Shown here in pieces: positions 8,569-17,199 of a stretch of 37,954 bases of DNA. The translations under genes and the position numbers were made by a program. Source of the DNA: an uncultured Clostridia bacterium (lineage in GTDB: Bacteria; Bacillota; Clostridia; TANB77; CAG-465). The notes under the pieces are model-generated. The model did not search any database. It was not told the DNA's origin and worked only from the letters and a program-made list of their open reading frames with translations. Position 1 is the first letter of the stretch; each line of letters begins with the position of its first letter. Where the stretch lies: contig CALWOE010000007.1 of NCBI GenBank assembly GCA_944383035.1, positions 1 through 37,954 of the forward strand, written 5' to 3'.

Positions 8569-10587
8569 TTATTTTTCTTTTAGACATTTAGTAAAGAATT
8601 TATCAAATTCTTTAACTTTATTTTCCCATGTCCAATCCTTTATACTTTCCAAATTTTCTTTAGAAAGTATTTCAAGCATATTTAAATTATTTAATAAATA
8701 TATAATTTTTTCTTTTAAGCTTTTGATATTTCTTTCCTTTAATATAAATTCTTTTTGAGTTTTACCAAATACTTCTGGTACAATTCCGACATCTGTTGAA
8801 ATTACTGGTACTCCACATGCCATTGCTTCTAACACTGGATTTGGTGTCCCTTCATTTAATGACGCACAAATATACAAATCTATTTTATTATAATATTCTG
8901 GCATTTTATCATGTGGGATAAATTTATCATTTTTATCCGAAGTTACAAGATTAATATTATATCCATCTTTTATCAGACCTTCAACAGCAGGTTTTATTAT
9001 ACTAATAAAGCCTTTAACATCTTCATTTTTATCCCCTGACCATTTGCTGTTTCCGACCCAACCAATATTTAAAGTTCTGTTTTTTAGATTTTCATAACTT
9101 AAACGAGAAATATTCTTAGGTTTAAAAAGTTCTAAATCAACACCATCTGTTATTTCATATTCAGGATCTTTCAAGTAATCTATATTTTCATATATTTTTA
9201 ATAGTTTCTTAGATGATACAGTATAACTTTTTACATACTCAAATATATGCTTATTTTCTTTTTCTAGATCTTTACTTAAATATTTATGATCATATACAGA
9301 TGTTGTAATTAATTTAGATTTAATATAATTATCTAAAAAAGCTTGTTTGTCTGAACCATAATATGAAAGATAATAATTATAAAAATCGGAATCAATATAG
9401 TTTAATATACCTCTCCAAAATATGTGTACTAAATCGAAATCTTTTACTGCATAAAACAAATAAACAATATTATCTTCTAAATCGTCAGACATATAAATAA
9501 TTTCTATATCATATTTTTCAGATAAATATTTTTTTATATTTTGAGCTATATTATCAAACGCCCAATTTCTTACATCAACAATTAAAGCAATTTTATATTT
9601 TTTAGTTTTTATTAATTTATTATTATTTTCAGCAGTTACTTCTTCTACATTACCACCTATACTTCTGTTTTTCTCTTTTAACCACTCTTCAGTAACTTTA
9701 TTCCATACTTTAAATCCATGCTTTTTTTCAAAATACATTGCCGCTTCAAATATATGTTTATTTGAAAATCTTTTCTTTTCATATTCCAGATCATTTTCTG
9801 CAGTTGAAATTCTATGATCATGTACAAGACCAGCTGTTCCTATACAACCAATCTTTAATCCTCTCTTAAAAATTTCGATAGAAAAATCAAGATCTTCAAA
9901 GCCTATAAACATATTATCATCAAATCCACCTAAATCAAAAAATAACTTTTTATTCATTACAGAAGCCCCAAATAAAAATGTGCATAAACTTCTATCAAAA
10001 GTATCACCAGGCATACAATCTCCTTGTTCAAAAGATCCTCCACAACCAGCACATATATCCCCATTATCATCTGTTAAAAATATATTTCCACCTAAAGAAT
10101 ATATTTTTTCAGAATCATAATTTAATAGTGGCAAATTTAAAAATTTACAACCAAGTTGCGATATTGCATTATGTATTTCTGGCAATAAATTCATTGTAAA
10201 ATAAATATCATTATCTAAATTCAAAATCCAATCTTTAGTTGAATGTTTGGCAGCTTTATTTCTTCCACCAGCCACGCCATAATTTTTTCCAAATTCTACT
10301 AAATTACAAGTATATGGAACATTTTTTATTTCTTGCTTTAATTTTTCAATTGTTTCTTTACTAGATCCATTATCAGCAATTATATATTCACCTTTAAAAT
10401 TTGGAATATGCTCCTTAATACTTTCCATCATTTTTATAGTGGCCTCTGCTCTTTCAAGCGATAAAACTATAATAGATAAGTTTTCTCCGTTTTCTCCTAT
10501 ATTATCATCGGATAAAAGCATATGATATGGAGTTGTTGCATAACTTATAGAATCAAAACCAGGTAATAGATTAAAATTTCTTTTCAT
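8569..10587 (-). CDS. Bifunctional glycosyltransferase: N-terminal GT2, C-terminal GT4, 672 aa
   Basis: Two complete transferase modules on one soluble chain. The GT2 half (about 35-300) has LSIIVLSLERAEAT at 37-50, the metal site LNLDNDIYF (122-130) and the acceptor/base motif GFEDLDFS (229-236). The GT4 (GT-B) half (about 330-672) has an N-terminal Rossmann start KIALIVDVRNW, IGWVGN at 508-513, and the donor-binding EX7E motif from E579 to E587 in EGTPNPVLEAMACGVP. The two modules probably add two successive sugars of the exported glycan in the cytoplasm. The start has AAGGAA inside the end of the preceding small gene. The upstream stop and this ATG are 4 nt apart. Confidence 0.9.
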   Translation of the reverse strand: MKRNFNLLPGFDSISYATTPYHMLLSDDNIGENGENLSIIVLSLERAEATIKMMESIKEHIPNFKGEYIIADNGSSKETIEKLKQEIKNVPYTCNLVEFGKNYGVAGGRNKAAKHSTKDWILNLDNDIYFTMNLLPEIHNAISQLGCKFLNLPLLNYDSEKIYSLGGNIFLTDDNGDICAGCGGSFEQGDCMPGDTFDRSLCTFLFGASVMNKKLFFDLGGFDDNMFIGFEDLDFSIEIFKRGLKIGCIGTAGLVHDHRISTAENDLEYEKKRFSNKHIFEAAMYFEKKHGFKVWNKVTEEWLKEKNRSIGGNVEEVTAENNNKLIKTKKYKIALIVDVRNWAFDNIAQNIKKYLSEKYDIEIIYMSDDLEDNIVYLFYAVKDFDLVHIFWRGILNYIDSDFYNYYLSYYGSDKQAFLDNYIKSKLITTSVYDHKYLSKDLEKENKHIFEYVKSYTVSSKKLLKIYENIDYLKDPEYEITDGVDLELFKPKNISRLSYENLKNRTLNIGWVGNSKWSGDKNEDVKGFISIIKPAVEGLIKDGYNINLVTSDKNDKFIPHDKMPEYYNKIDLYICASLNEGTPNPVLEAMACGVPVISTDVGIVPEVFGKTQKEFILKERNIKSLKEKIIYLLNNLNMLEILSKENLESIKDWTWENKVKEFDKFFTKCLKEK

Positions 10588-10591
10588 ATAT

Positions 10592-10852
10592 TTATTTCCT
10601 TCCTAAAATCTTTTTTAATCCACGATATATTTTTCTAAAAAATCTATAAAACCTATTAGATGTAATTCTTTCATATTCAGACTTTATAAATAATAGTTCA
10701 TTATTATTTTTTATTAACACTTGATTTTGATCATATAATACTCTATAGTTATATTTTAAATTATCATTTTCTAATTTTAACACTCTATATAATACCTTAT
10801 ATTTATTTAATTGCTGATTAATTTCCTTTAAATTTATATTATTATCTATCAT
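10592..10852 (-). CDS. Small coiled-coil protein within the glycan operon, 86 aa
   Basis: Residues 5-62 form a long amphipathic helix rich in Leu, Asn, Lys and Glu that looks like a coiled coil. The last 25 residues are basic and aromatic (SNRFYRFFRKIYRGLKK), an amphipathic membrane-binding type of tail. Similar coiled-coil plus SR-x-YR tails are often seen as linkers inside multi-domain glycosyltransferases of surface-glycan clusters; here it is a separate gene between two such enzymes. A role as scaffold or membrane anchor for the neighbouring transferases is an inference. It has a GGAG ribosome site and 9 nt separate it from the upstream gene. Confidence 0.75.
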   Translation of the reverse strand: MIDNNINLKEINQQLNKYKVLYRVLKLENDNLKYNYRVLYDQNQVLIKNNNELLFIKSEYERITSNRFYRFFRKIYRGLKKILGRK

Positions 10853-10861
10853 AATATTCTC

Positions 10862-12688
10862 CTATTTATTTATCTTTAAAAATTCTTCAACTGATTTTTT
10901 TGCATTCTTTTTATATGGTTCTTTCCATTTTTTATATAATTCAATAATTTTATCTTTATTTTCTAAAGCATATTTTATTTTTTCATAGATTGCCATAATA
11001 TTATCTTCTTTTGTAACTACTAAATATTTTTCAAGTTCAGTATTTTCAAAATAATGATGATTATCACCTGTAATACATGGTACACCTAACTCTAAACTTT
11101 CAAGTGGTATCATTGGTGAACATTCTGTAAATGTTACATATACATTTATATCATTTTGTGACATTTTTCCTAAAAGTTCTTCTCTTGGTATATTATGCTC
11201 AACAGATAAACTTGTATCAAGTCCTAAATTTGCGGCAAATAAAAATGACTTCATACTAAGTGGTGTGATATCAGCTTTTACATTTTCAAATAGACTTATT
11301 GCACTAATTTGATTATATGTATTTTTTACCCAACGATCAAGTGATGAATAAAGACCTATTCTAAATTCACCATCTTTTCTTTTATATTTATCTTTTATCT
11401 TTATTTTCTTTTTATCAATATCAACATAATTCATTACAAATGATACTCTATAACCTTTTTGTTTAAAGAATTCATATAAACTTTTTTTAACAAATCCTAT
11501 CTCGTCAATATTTCCATTTTTGTATAGAAATAATACTAAATTAAATGCTTCCCAATCGTTTTGTTCTACAAGTAATGCATTAGAACCATGCCATAAAACT
11601 TTAATTATTACATCTTTATCATGTTCTTTTATTATTTCTATTATACGAGAATATCCTTTTGCGAAACCAGAAAATATAAGCATTTTTTTATGTTCTTTTA
11701 AAATAGCCTCTGCTGTTTTTCTAGCTTCTCTTTCTGTGAATACATCTTCTATACTTGCAGTACTATCAAATAAATCTCTTGTCGAATTTGTGACTCCAAG
11801 CCAATATTTATTATGAAAAGCAACATAATCATATTTTTTTAATTTGCTAAGTTCATTTTCTAGATTTTTAATTCTTTTATTTATTCTAAAATATATATCA
11901 TATCCTCGTTTTACTTTATATTTTATTTTTCCAAAGATATTTGAAAGCGGATTTCTAATTTTCCAATATATTCTTTTTGGAATAGACAAAACACGAATTA
12001 TTTTTTTACCTTTTTCTACACCAAAACGTCTATACATTCCTATTGTAAATTGCTCTTTTTTAGGTACCCAAGTTGCATTATAATAATGTACCATACATGT
12101 ATTTTTTGTATATTCTTTTTTTGAATAGTCATAATTAATAGGATAAAAATAATCACTTGGATATACATAAACACTATTATCTATAATTTCAATTCCATTC
12201 TCATCAGTTACACTTTTATATTTTTTTAAAACACTTGTTATTGTCCTAGGAATTGATATAGAAAATAGATCATTGATATCTAAACCTTCCATATTATTAT
12301 ATAAGTCTAATATTTCTTTTATGTATTTGTTATGTTTTTCTTTTACCCAAATTACACCAGCAGCTATATATCCACTATCTTCTTTTCCAATAAAAAAATC
12401 TTTTTCTAGTAATTTGTCTATATTTTTTATAACTTCCATATCTGTATCGAAATATATACCACCATAATCATATAATGCTTTTAATCTAACATAATCACTA
12501 ACAAAAGCCCATTTTTTATTTTTAAAAGCTTGCTTTATAAATTCACAAGCTTCTAAATCTGAATTTTCTTCATTCCATGCTTTTATTTCAAAATCCGGTA
12601 AATATTCTTTCCAACTTTTAAGGCATTTTTTTGCTAACTTTGGTAATTTCTTACCACCAAACCAACAATAATGTATTACTTTTTCCAT
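10862..12688 (-). CDS. Two-domain glycosyltransferase: N-terminal GT32-type (DXD), C-terminal GT-B type, 608 aa
   Basis: The N-terminal half (1-240) begins IHYCWFGGKKLP and contains YDYGGIYFDTDMEV. D81 and D83 form the DXD motif of the Gly_transf_sug (GT32/capsule) family, which binds the nucleotide sugar through a divalent metal. A basic linker and a short coiled coil (about 240-290, ending in NLENELSKLKKYDYVAFHN) lead into a GT-B-like half. Its donor-site EX7E motif runs from E522 to E530 in ECSPMIPLESLELGVP. The C-terminal half has diverged from ordinary GT4 enzymes and may be an unusual family. The GGAGG ribosome site and the 16-nt gap to the ABC transporter gene fit operon membership. 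Confidence 0.87.
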   Translation of the reverse strand: MEKVIHYCWFGGKKLPKLAKKCLKSWKEYLPDFEIKAWNEENSDLEACEFIKQAFKNKKWAFVSDYVRLKALYDYGGIYFDTDMEVIKNIDKLLEKDFFIGKEDSGYIAAGVIWVKEKHNKYIKEILDLYNNMEGLDINDLFSISIPRTITSVLKKYKSVTDENGIEIIDNSVYVYPSDYFYPINYDYSKKEYTKNTCMVHYYNATWVPKKEQFTIGMYRRFGVEKGKKIIRVLSIPKRIYWKIRNPLSNIFGKIKYKVKRGYDIYFRINKRIKNLENELSKLKKYDYVAFHNKYWLGVTNSTRDLFDSTASIEDVFTEREARKTAEAILKEHKKMLIFSGFAKGYSRIIEIIKEHDKDVIIKVLWHGSNALLVEQNDWEAFNLVLFLYKNGNIDEIGFVKKSLYEFFKQKGYRVSFVMNYVDIDKKKIKIKDKYKRKDGEFRIGLYSSLDRWVKNTYNQISAISLFENVKADITPLSMKSFLFAANLGLDTSLSVEHNIPREELLGKMSQNDINVYVTFTECSPMIPLESLELGVPCITGDNHHYFENTELEKYLVVTKEDNIMAIYEKIKYALENKDKIIELYKKWKEPYKKNAKKSVEEFLKINK

Positions 12689-12704
12689 TTCTAATCCTCC
12701 AATT

Positions 12705-13454
12705 TTAGCCTTGTAATTTTAAATATTCTTCACAAACTTCATCAACTGTACCATCCATTTTTATTTCGCCATTGTATAACCAAATTGCTCTATCACAAAA
12801 ACTTTTTACTTGTGACATACTATGAGATACAAATACCATGGTTTTTCCTTGTTTTTTTAATTCTTTCATTTTATCTAAACATTTAGCTTGGAAATGTGCA
12901 TCACCTACTGCTAAAATTTCATCAATTAATAATATATCTGCTTCAACATTTACTGCAATAGAAAATGCAAGACGCATATACATTCCAGATGAATATGTTC
13001 TAACAGGGGATTCAATAAATTCTCCAAGTTCAGAAAATTCAATTATATCATCAATTATAGGATCTACATCTTTTTTTCCTAGTCCATACATTGATGCATT
13101 AAAATATATATTTTCACGTCCAGTAAAGTCAGTATTAAATCCAGCTCCCAACTCTATCATACTTGAAATTTTCCCATTCATTATTATTTTACCCTTTTCT
13201 GGATAAATTATTTGATTTAATAACTTTAATAGTGTAGATTTACCCGAACCATTAACACCAATTAAAGCAACAGATTCTCCTTTTTTTATGTCACATGATA
13301 TATTTTTAAGTACAACATGTTTTCTTTTTCTGTTACGTTTTAAATTTGAAAGTCTTTCTTTTAAAAAATATGATTTATCTTCATAAACAGTAAATTCTTT
13401 TGTAACATTTTGTACAGAAATTGCAATATCATTATTTTTTTTCTTCTTAGCCAT
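12705..13454 (-). CDS. wzt: Polysaccharide ABC exporter, ATP-binding subunit (Wzt/TagH type), 249 aa
   Basis: It powers export of a lipid-linked glycan with the permease encoded just upstream. Walker A is GVNGSGKST (66-74). The signature is RTYSSGMYMRLAFS (152-165), where the GMxxRLAF wording is typical of O-antigen and teichoic acid exporters. Walker B is ILLIDE with catalytic E179. The H-loop is VFVSHS. The chain stops after the ATPase domain, so it lacks the C-terminal carbohydrate-binding domain found in O9a-type Wzt. This suggests that export does not depend on recognition of a glycan end cap by this subunit. The start is preceded by GAGGAGG and lies 3 nt after the permease stop. Confidence 0.93.
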   Translation of the reverse strand: MAKKKKNNDIAISVQNVTKEFTVYEDKSYFLKERLSNLKRNRKRKHVVLKNISCDIKKGESVALIGVNGSGKSTLLKLLNQIIYPEKGKIIMNGKISSMIELGAGFNTDFTGRENIYFNASMYGLGKKDVDPIIDDIIEFSELGEFIESPVRTYSSGMYMRLAFSIAVNVEADILLIDEILAVGDAHFQAKCLDKMKELKKQGKTMVFVSHSMSQVKSFCDRAIWLYNGEIKMDGTVDEVCEEYLKLQG

Positions 13455-13457
13455 GTT

Positions 13458-14240
13458 TTAAACCTCCTCTGCAAATCTTCTTTGTAATTTATTAAATACT
13501 AAATATCCAATAAATAATACAACTAATGAAACTAAAAATATAGTTCCAAGCGAAGATAAATCTGGTAATGTCTTATTATATAATATTGCCTGATATGCTT
13601 CCATTATTCCAACCATTGGATTTAAATGATAAAGTCCTAAAAATCTCTCTGGTACCATTGAAATACTATATAATATAGGTGTTGCATACATCCAGATCAT
13701 CATAACTGGGTTCATAATATATTGAACATCTCTTACATATACATTAATAGCTGATAAAATTAAAATAATACCAAATGTAAATATTGCTTGAATAAGTACA
13801 ATAATTGGTAAAAATAATGCACTCCAAGAAATTCCAACACCTGACACTAAAAGTGCAATAAAAATTATAACTGCACTAAAGAAATATTGTATTGTATTAC
13901 TAATTACAACGGCAAGCGGCATAACCTCTCTTGGGAAATATACCTTTTTTAAAATACTTCCATTATTAGATACACAAACTGTACCAACAGCTATTGAATT
14001 TGCAAAAGTATTCCATGGCATTAAGCATATAAATAAATATATAGGATAATTTTCTATACCTGTTTTAAATATAAATTGAAATACTAGTGAATAAACTAGT
14101 AACATTAATAATGGATTTAATAAAGTCCATAAAAATCCTAAAAAGGATCCTTTATATCTTCCTTTTATATCTTGTTTTACAAGAGTAAAAAGCATATGTC
14201 TATAATTATAAATTTCTTTACATTTTTCTATAAATTTCAT
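13458..14240 (-). CDS. wzm: Polysaccharide ABC exporter, permease subunit (Wzm/TagG type), 260 aa
   Basis: An ABC-2 family membrane protein with six predicted membrane segments. The amphipathic N-terminal helix contains LVKQDIKGRYKGSFLGFLW, the characteristic interface segment of polysaccharide/polyol phosphate exporters. The LMPWNTFANSI and NPLLMLLVY segments also match this family. It forms the channel for a lipid-linked glycan with the ATPase encoded 3 nt downstream. It is the first gene of the long operon, with an AGGAG ribosome site and an extended -10 promoter about 75 bp upstream. Confidence 0.93.
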   Translation of the reverse strand: MKFIEKCKEIYNYRHMLFTLVKQDIKGRYKGSFLGFLWTLLNPLLMLLVYSLVFQFIFKTGIENYPIYLFICLMPWNTFANSIAVGTVCVSNNGSILKKVYFPREVMPLAVVISNTIQYFFSAVIIFIALLVSGVGISWSALFLPIIVLIQAIFTFGIILILSAINVYVRDVQYIMNPVMMIWMYATPILYSISMVPERFLGLYHLNPMVGIMEAYQAILYNKTLPDLSSLGTIFLVSLVVLFIGYLVFNKLQRRFAEEV

Positions 14241-14315
14241 AGTCCTCTCCTTCTTAAATTTGATTTTTTTTATTTTTTATTTTCTGCTAACACCCTCTTT
14301 CGTCAACACATGTCC

Positions 14316-14344
14316 ATTATATCACATTTATATCAGTTTATAAA
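14316..14344 (-). promoter_or_regulatory. Extended -10 promoter of the glycan operon
   Basis: On the minus strand TATAAT (14321-14316) is preceded by TGTGA, giving an extended -10. A weak -35, TTTATA (14344-14339), lies 17 bp upstream. The eleven bases TGTGATATAAT are identical to those in front of the phosphomannomutase gene. The leader up to the wzm start is about 70 nt. Confidence 0.65.
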
Positions 14345-14368
14345 GCCTTTTTTAAATATTTTTTAGTC

Positions 14369-14409
14369 AAAAAAAGTTACTAACTAATATATTGTTAATA
14401 ACTTTTTTT
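14369..14409 (-). terminator. Intrinsic terminator of the phosphomannomutase gene
   Basis: The stem is built of AAAAAAGTTA and TAAC arms with one internal mismatch, a loop of about 9 nt, and a run of seven T on the minus strand. It begins 5 nt after the stop codon and separates the gene from the glycan operon. Confidence 0.85.
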
Positions 14410-14413
14410 AATA

Positions 14414-15787
14414 TTATTTAAGTAAAGACATAAATTCCCTTTGAATTTTTTCCATATCTTCTTTTGTTCTACCTTCAAATCTAGCAGTAATATTAGGTGA
14501 TGTATTTGAAGCTCTAACTAAAGCCCAACCATTATTAAAGTCAGCTCTTACTCCATCTATATCATTTATATTATATTCTTGAGATCTACAATAAGATTTT
14601 ACTTTTTCTATAACTTTAAACTTATCATCATCTGTTGATTTTATAAGAATTTCAGGTGTTGAATAATATCTAGTAATACCTTCTAAAAGTCCAGTTATTG
14701 ATTTATCAGTTTTAGATAAAATTTCAATTAATCTTAAACCTGCATAAATACCATCATCTATATTTGGCCATTTATCATTAAACCAAACGTGTCCAGACAA
14801 TTCATTTCCAAATACAAAATTTTCTCTTTTCATTTTAGCTTTCATGTATGAATTTCCAGTTCTATAACATACTGGATGACCGCCAAGTTTAATTATTTCA
14901 TCTGATAATGATTTTGAACATTTTACATCAAATAAAGCATTTTTATTTGATACTTTACTCATTAAATCACGCCATATTATAATAGCATAAAAATCAGTAT
15001 ATACCATATTTCCTTTTTCATCAATTATACCAACTCTATCACCATCGCCATCAATACCAATTCCTAAATCAGCTTTGTTTTCAAGCACTGCTTTTTTTAA
15101 CATTTCATTGTTTTTCTCAACACTTGGATCTGGATGATGATTTGGAAATTCTGGATCAACATCACAACAAATAGGAATACATTCTATATTGTCAAACATA
15201 TCAAAAACTTCTTTTATTATAATAGATGCAGTTCCATTGCCAGCATCAACAACTGCTTTAATCTTTCTTGATCCAAGTTCAATAGAATTTTTTATAAGTT
15301 CTAAGTAATCTTTTTTGACATCTACTTTTTCTACAGTACCTTCTCCTGTACTAAATTCACATTTTTCTACAAATCTTCTAAAATCTTGTATCATTTCTCC
15401 ACATGCATTACCAAAATCATCAAAAGCAATTTTAAATCCATTATACTCTTTAGGATTATGACTTGCAGTTATCATAACACCTGGATCAATTCCTAAATGT
15501 TTTTGTGCAAAATAATACATAGGAGTTGTAACAAGTCCTAAAGATACAACATTTAAACCGCTATTTGTAATACCAGTTATCATAGCTTTATTTAATGGTT
15601 TTGATGATGTTCTAACATCATGACCAACTAAACATTTGTCATAACCTTTACTTTTTACATAGCTTCCAAATGCAAGACCAATTGTATAAGCTATATCTTC
15701 ATTTAAATCTTGTCCATATATAGCTCTTATATCATAGCCTCTAAAAATATTTGGATTAATATCTTTTACTATTTTATATTTACTCAT
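14414..15787 (-). CDS. Phosphomannomutase/phosphoglucomutase (alpha-D-phosphohexomutase family), 457 aa
   Basis: It interconverts hexose 6-phosphate and hexose 1-phosphate, feeding nucleotide-sugar synthesis in the cytoplasm. The active-site serine is S109 in TASHNPKEYNG. The magnesium loop is DGDGDR (245-250), and the sugar-binding GNELSGH follows in domain 3. The C-terminal phosphate-binding loop RASNTSPNITARFEG is complete. Length and wording fit the PMM/PGM group (AlgC/ManB-like) rather than GlmM. A GTG at 15799 in the same frame is an alternative start, but ATG at 15787 is better placed after GGTGGGTGAT. The gene forms its own unit just upstream of the glycan operon, with its own promoter and terminator. 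Confidence 0.92.
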   Translation of the reverse strand: MSKYKIVKDINPNIFRGYDIRAIYGQDLNEDIAYTIGLAFGSYVKSKGYDKCLVGHDVRTSSKPLNKAMITGITNSGLNVVSLGLVTTPMYYFAQKHLGIDPGVMITASHNPKEYNGFKIAFDDFGNACGEMIQDFRRFVEKCEFSTGEGTVEKVDVKKDYLELIKNSIELGSRKIKAVVDAGNGTASIIIKEVFDMFDNIECIPICCDVDPEFPNHHPDPSVEKNNEMLKKAVLENKADLGIGIDGDGDRVGIIDEKGNMVYTDFYAIIIWRDLMSKVSNKNALFDVKCSKSLSDEIIKLGGHPVCYRTGNSYMKAKMKRENFVFGNELSGHVWFNDKWPNIDDGIYAGLRLIEILSKTDKSITGLLEGITRYYSTPEILIKSTDDDKFKVIEKVKSYCRSQEYNINDIDGVRADFNNGWALVRASNTSPNITARFEGRTKEDMEKIQREFMSLLK

Positions 15788-15803
15788 TTTATCACCCACC
15801 TTG

Positions 15804-15832
15804 ATTATATCACAATTATTTTTTAATTTAAA
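15804..15832 (-). promoter_or_regulatory. Extended -10 promoter of the phosphomannomutase gene
   Basis: On the minus strand TTTAAA (15832-15827) and TATAAT (15809-15804) are 17 bp apart, and TGTGA precedes the -10. Transcription would begin near 15797, about 10 nt before the ATG, so the message would have a very short leader starting with GGGTGAT. Confidence 0.6.
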
Positions 15833-15875
15833 GTAAGTTTATAAAAAAATAAAAGAAAGTATATAAAAGAATATA

Positions 15876-15910
15876 TAAAATAAAATAAAATAAAATAAAA
15901 TAAAATAAAA
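15876..15910. repeat. Pentanucleotide microsatellite, (TAAAA) x 7
   Basis: Seven perfect TAAAA units lie between the promoter of the phosphomannomutase gene and the terminator of the next gene. Upstream A/T-rich copies are imperfect. It is about 45-80 bp upstream of the presumed -35 box, where tract length might alter UP-element strength. Confidence 0.9.
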
Positions 15911-15926
15911 ATATATTAATAACAAC

Positions 15927-15962
15927 AAAAAAGACTTGAAATATACATTTTTCAAGTCTTTT
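15927..15962 (-). terminator. Intrinsic terminator of the diaminopentanoate-dehydrogenase-like gene
   Basis: The stem pairs 15929-15941 with 15950-15962 (13 bp, 8-nt loop) and is followed on the minus strand by TTTTTT including the stem foot. Confidence 0.88.
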
Positions 15963-15990
15963 AATATTACTTATATTAATGAAAAGCTAT

Positions 15991-17067
15991 TTAATCTAAA
16001 TAATAATCTAATGGTTTAGTTCTATACTCAAGAACAGGCATTCTTGATGTTGGAACATATCCTGGTTTTGAATTTATAACATCTGGTATTCTATTTACAA
16101 TAGTTGCACATGTAAGTTCAACAGTTGCAGGTCTATTAATTATAACTGTTGTATCTGGTTCACCATAAATAGTCCACTCATTTTTATCAAAATCTTCTTT
16201 TGAATATACTTTTCCAATACATTCAGATTCTATTGTGATTCCCTCTTTAGTTTCTGTTGTTACAATTGCAGACATTCCTGTTGCATCTCCTGCTTTTACA
16301 GTCATATTTAAAGTTTTAGAATATAAATCTTCTTTATATGTAATTGGAACTGTAACTTGTGTTTGGTGTACTACTGTAAGTCCCATTTTTTCTGCAAGCC
16401 AACCATTAACATTCCACATATATGATGGTAAATATTCACCATTTTGAATAGTTTGATTTCTCATTTCATCTGTAACTTTATCAACAGAAGCAACTTGCTT
16501 GTCAAATTCTTCTAAAGAAAGTCCTGCACCATGTGCTCTTGCTAGTGCTATTCCATAATCTTCAACATTATATGATGAACTTCCTTTTATTTTTGTGATT
16601 TTATGAGTTGATCCCGCAAGAGTTGTAATAAGATTTCCCCAATAAATATCTTGATATCCAGCACCACTTAAAGTACATCCTGATTCTTTTGCCATTTCAT
16701 CTAATTTTTTTGTAAGTGTTGGATTAGAATTTCCTGGAAAGAAAGCTTCTTCACATGTAGAAATTGCATTTATGCCAAGTTTTGCACAAAGATAAAAAGC
16801 ATCATAAACATCTTTAAATAAACTCATTGTAGTTATAATACAGATATCTGGTTTTAATTTTTTTAAAACTTCCTCTGCATTTTTAGCATCAGTTATAGTA
16901 ACTCCTTTTTTATCTCCTCCCATCACTTCTGAAATATCCTTTCCAAATTTTTCTTCATCAATATCAAAAGCTGCTACTATTTCTGCTCCTTTTTCATATA
17001 CATACCTCATAGTATATACTGACATTTTGCCACATCCATATTGTGCTACTCTAATTTTTTCACTCAT
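15991..17067 (-). CDS. NAD(P)-dependent oxidoreductase, 2,4-diaminopentanoate dehydrogenase-like, 358 aa
   Basis: The N-terminus is a dinucleotide-binding fold of the dihydrodipicolinate reductase type: KIRVAQYGCGKMSVYTMR contains the glycine loop. It is followed by AAFDIDEEKFGK and the DICIITTMS strand. The middle wording (STCEEAFFPGNSNP, SGAGYQDIYWGNLITTLAG) matches the family that includes 2,4-diaminopentanoate dehydrogenase of amino-acid-fermenting clostridia. No other ornithine-fermentation gene is nearby, so the real substrate is uncertain. The open frame extends to 17139, but the internal ATG at 17067 has a perfect GGAGGT eight bases upstream and begins at the conserved domain, so it is chosen. 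It is a single-gene unit with its own terminator. Confidence 0.8.
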   Translation of the reverse strand: MSEKIRVAQYGCGKMSVYTMRYVYEKGAEIVAAFDIDEEKFGKDISEVMGGDKKGVTITDAKNAEEVLKKLKPDICIITTMSLFKDVYDAFYLCAKLGINAISTCEEAFFPGNSNPTLTKKLDEMAKESGCTLSGAGYQDIYWGNLITTLAGSTHKITKIKGSSSYNVEDYGIALARAHGAGLSLEEFDKQVASVDKVTDEMRNQTIQNGEYLPSYMWNVNGWLAEKMGLTVVHQTQVTVPITYKEDLYSKTLNMTVKAGDATGMSAIVTTETKEGITIESECIGKVYSKEDFDKNEWTIYGEPDTTVIINRPATVELTCATIVNRIPDVINSKPGYVPTSRMPVLEYRTKPLDYYLD

Positions 17068-17159
17068 ATAAATACCTCCTACATATATATTTTGATAGTT
17101 ATTTAATTTTATACAATAACTACATCTAAATTTTAACATTAAGTAAAAAAAATATCAAT

Positions 17160-17189
17160 AAAAAAGTACTAGAATTTAAATTCTAGTAC
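17160..17189 (-). terminator. Intrinsic terminator of the tex unit
   Basis: A perfect 24-bp palindrome (17166-17189; 10-bp stem with a 4-nt loop) is followed on the minus strand by six T. It lies 11 nt after the stop of the small membrane protein gene. Confidence 0.9.
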
Positions 17190-17199
17190 AATTATTATC

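Noticed and set aside
12838..13206. A 122-codon plus-strand frame opposite the Wzt gene
   Set aside because: It overlaps a fully conserved ATPase on the other strand and has no ribosome site or recognisable domain.
14414..15787. GlmM (phosphoglucosamine mutase) as identity of the phosphohexomutase
   Set aside because: The TASHNPKEYNG active-site wording and GNELSGH loop fit the PMM/PGM group better than GlmM, and no glmM neighbours are present.
17068..17139. N-terminal extension of the diaminopentanoate-dehydrogenase-like protein
   Set aside because: The extension precedes a perfect GGAGGT ribosome site and ATG, and adds residues not expected in the fold; it is leader sequence.
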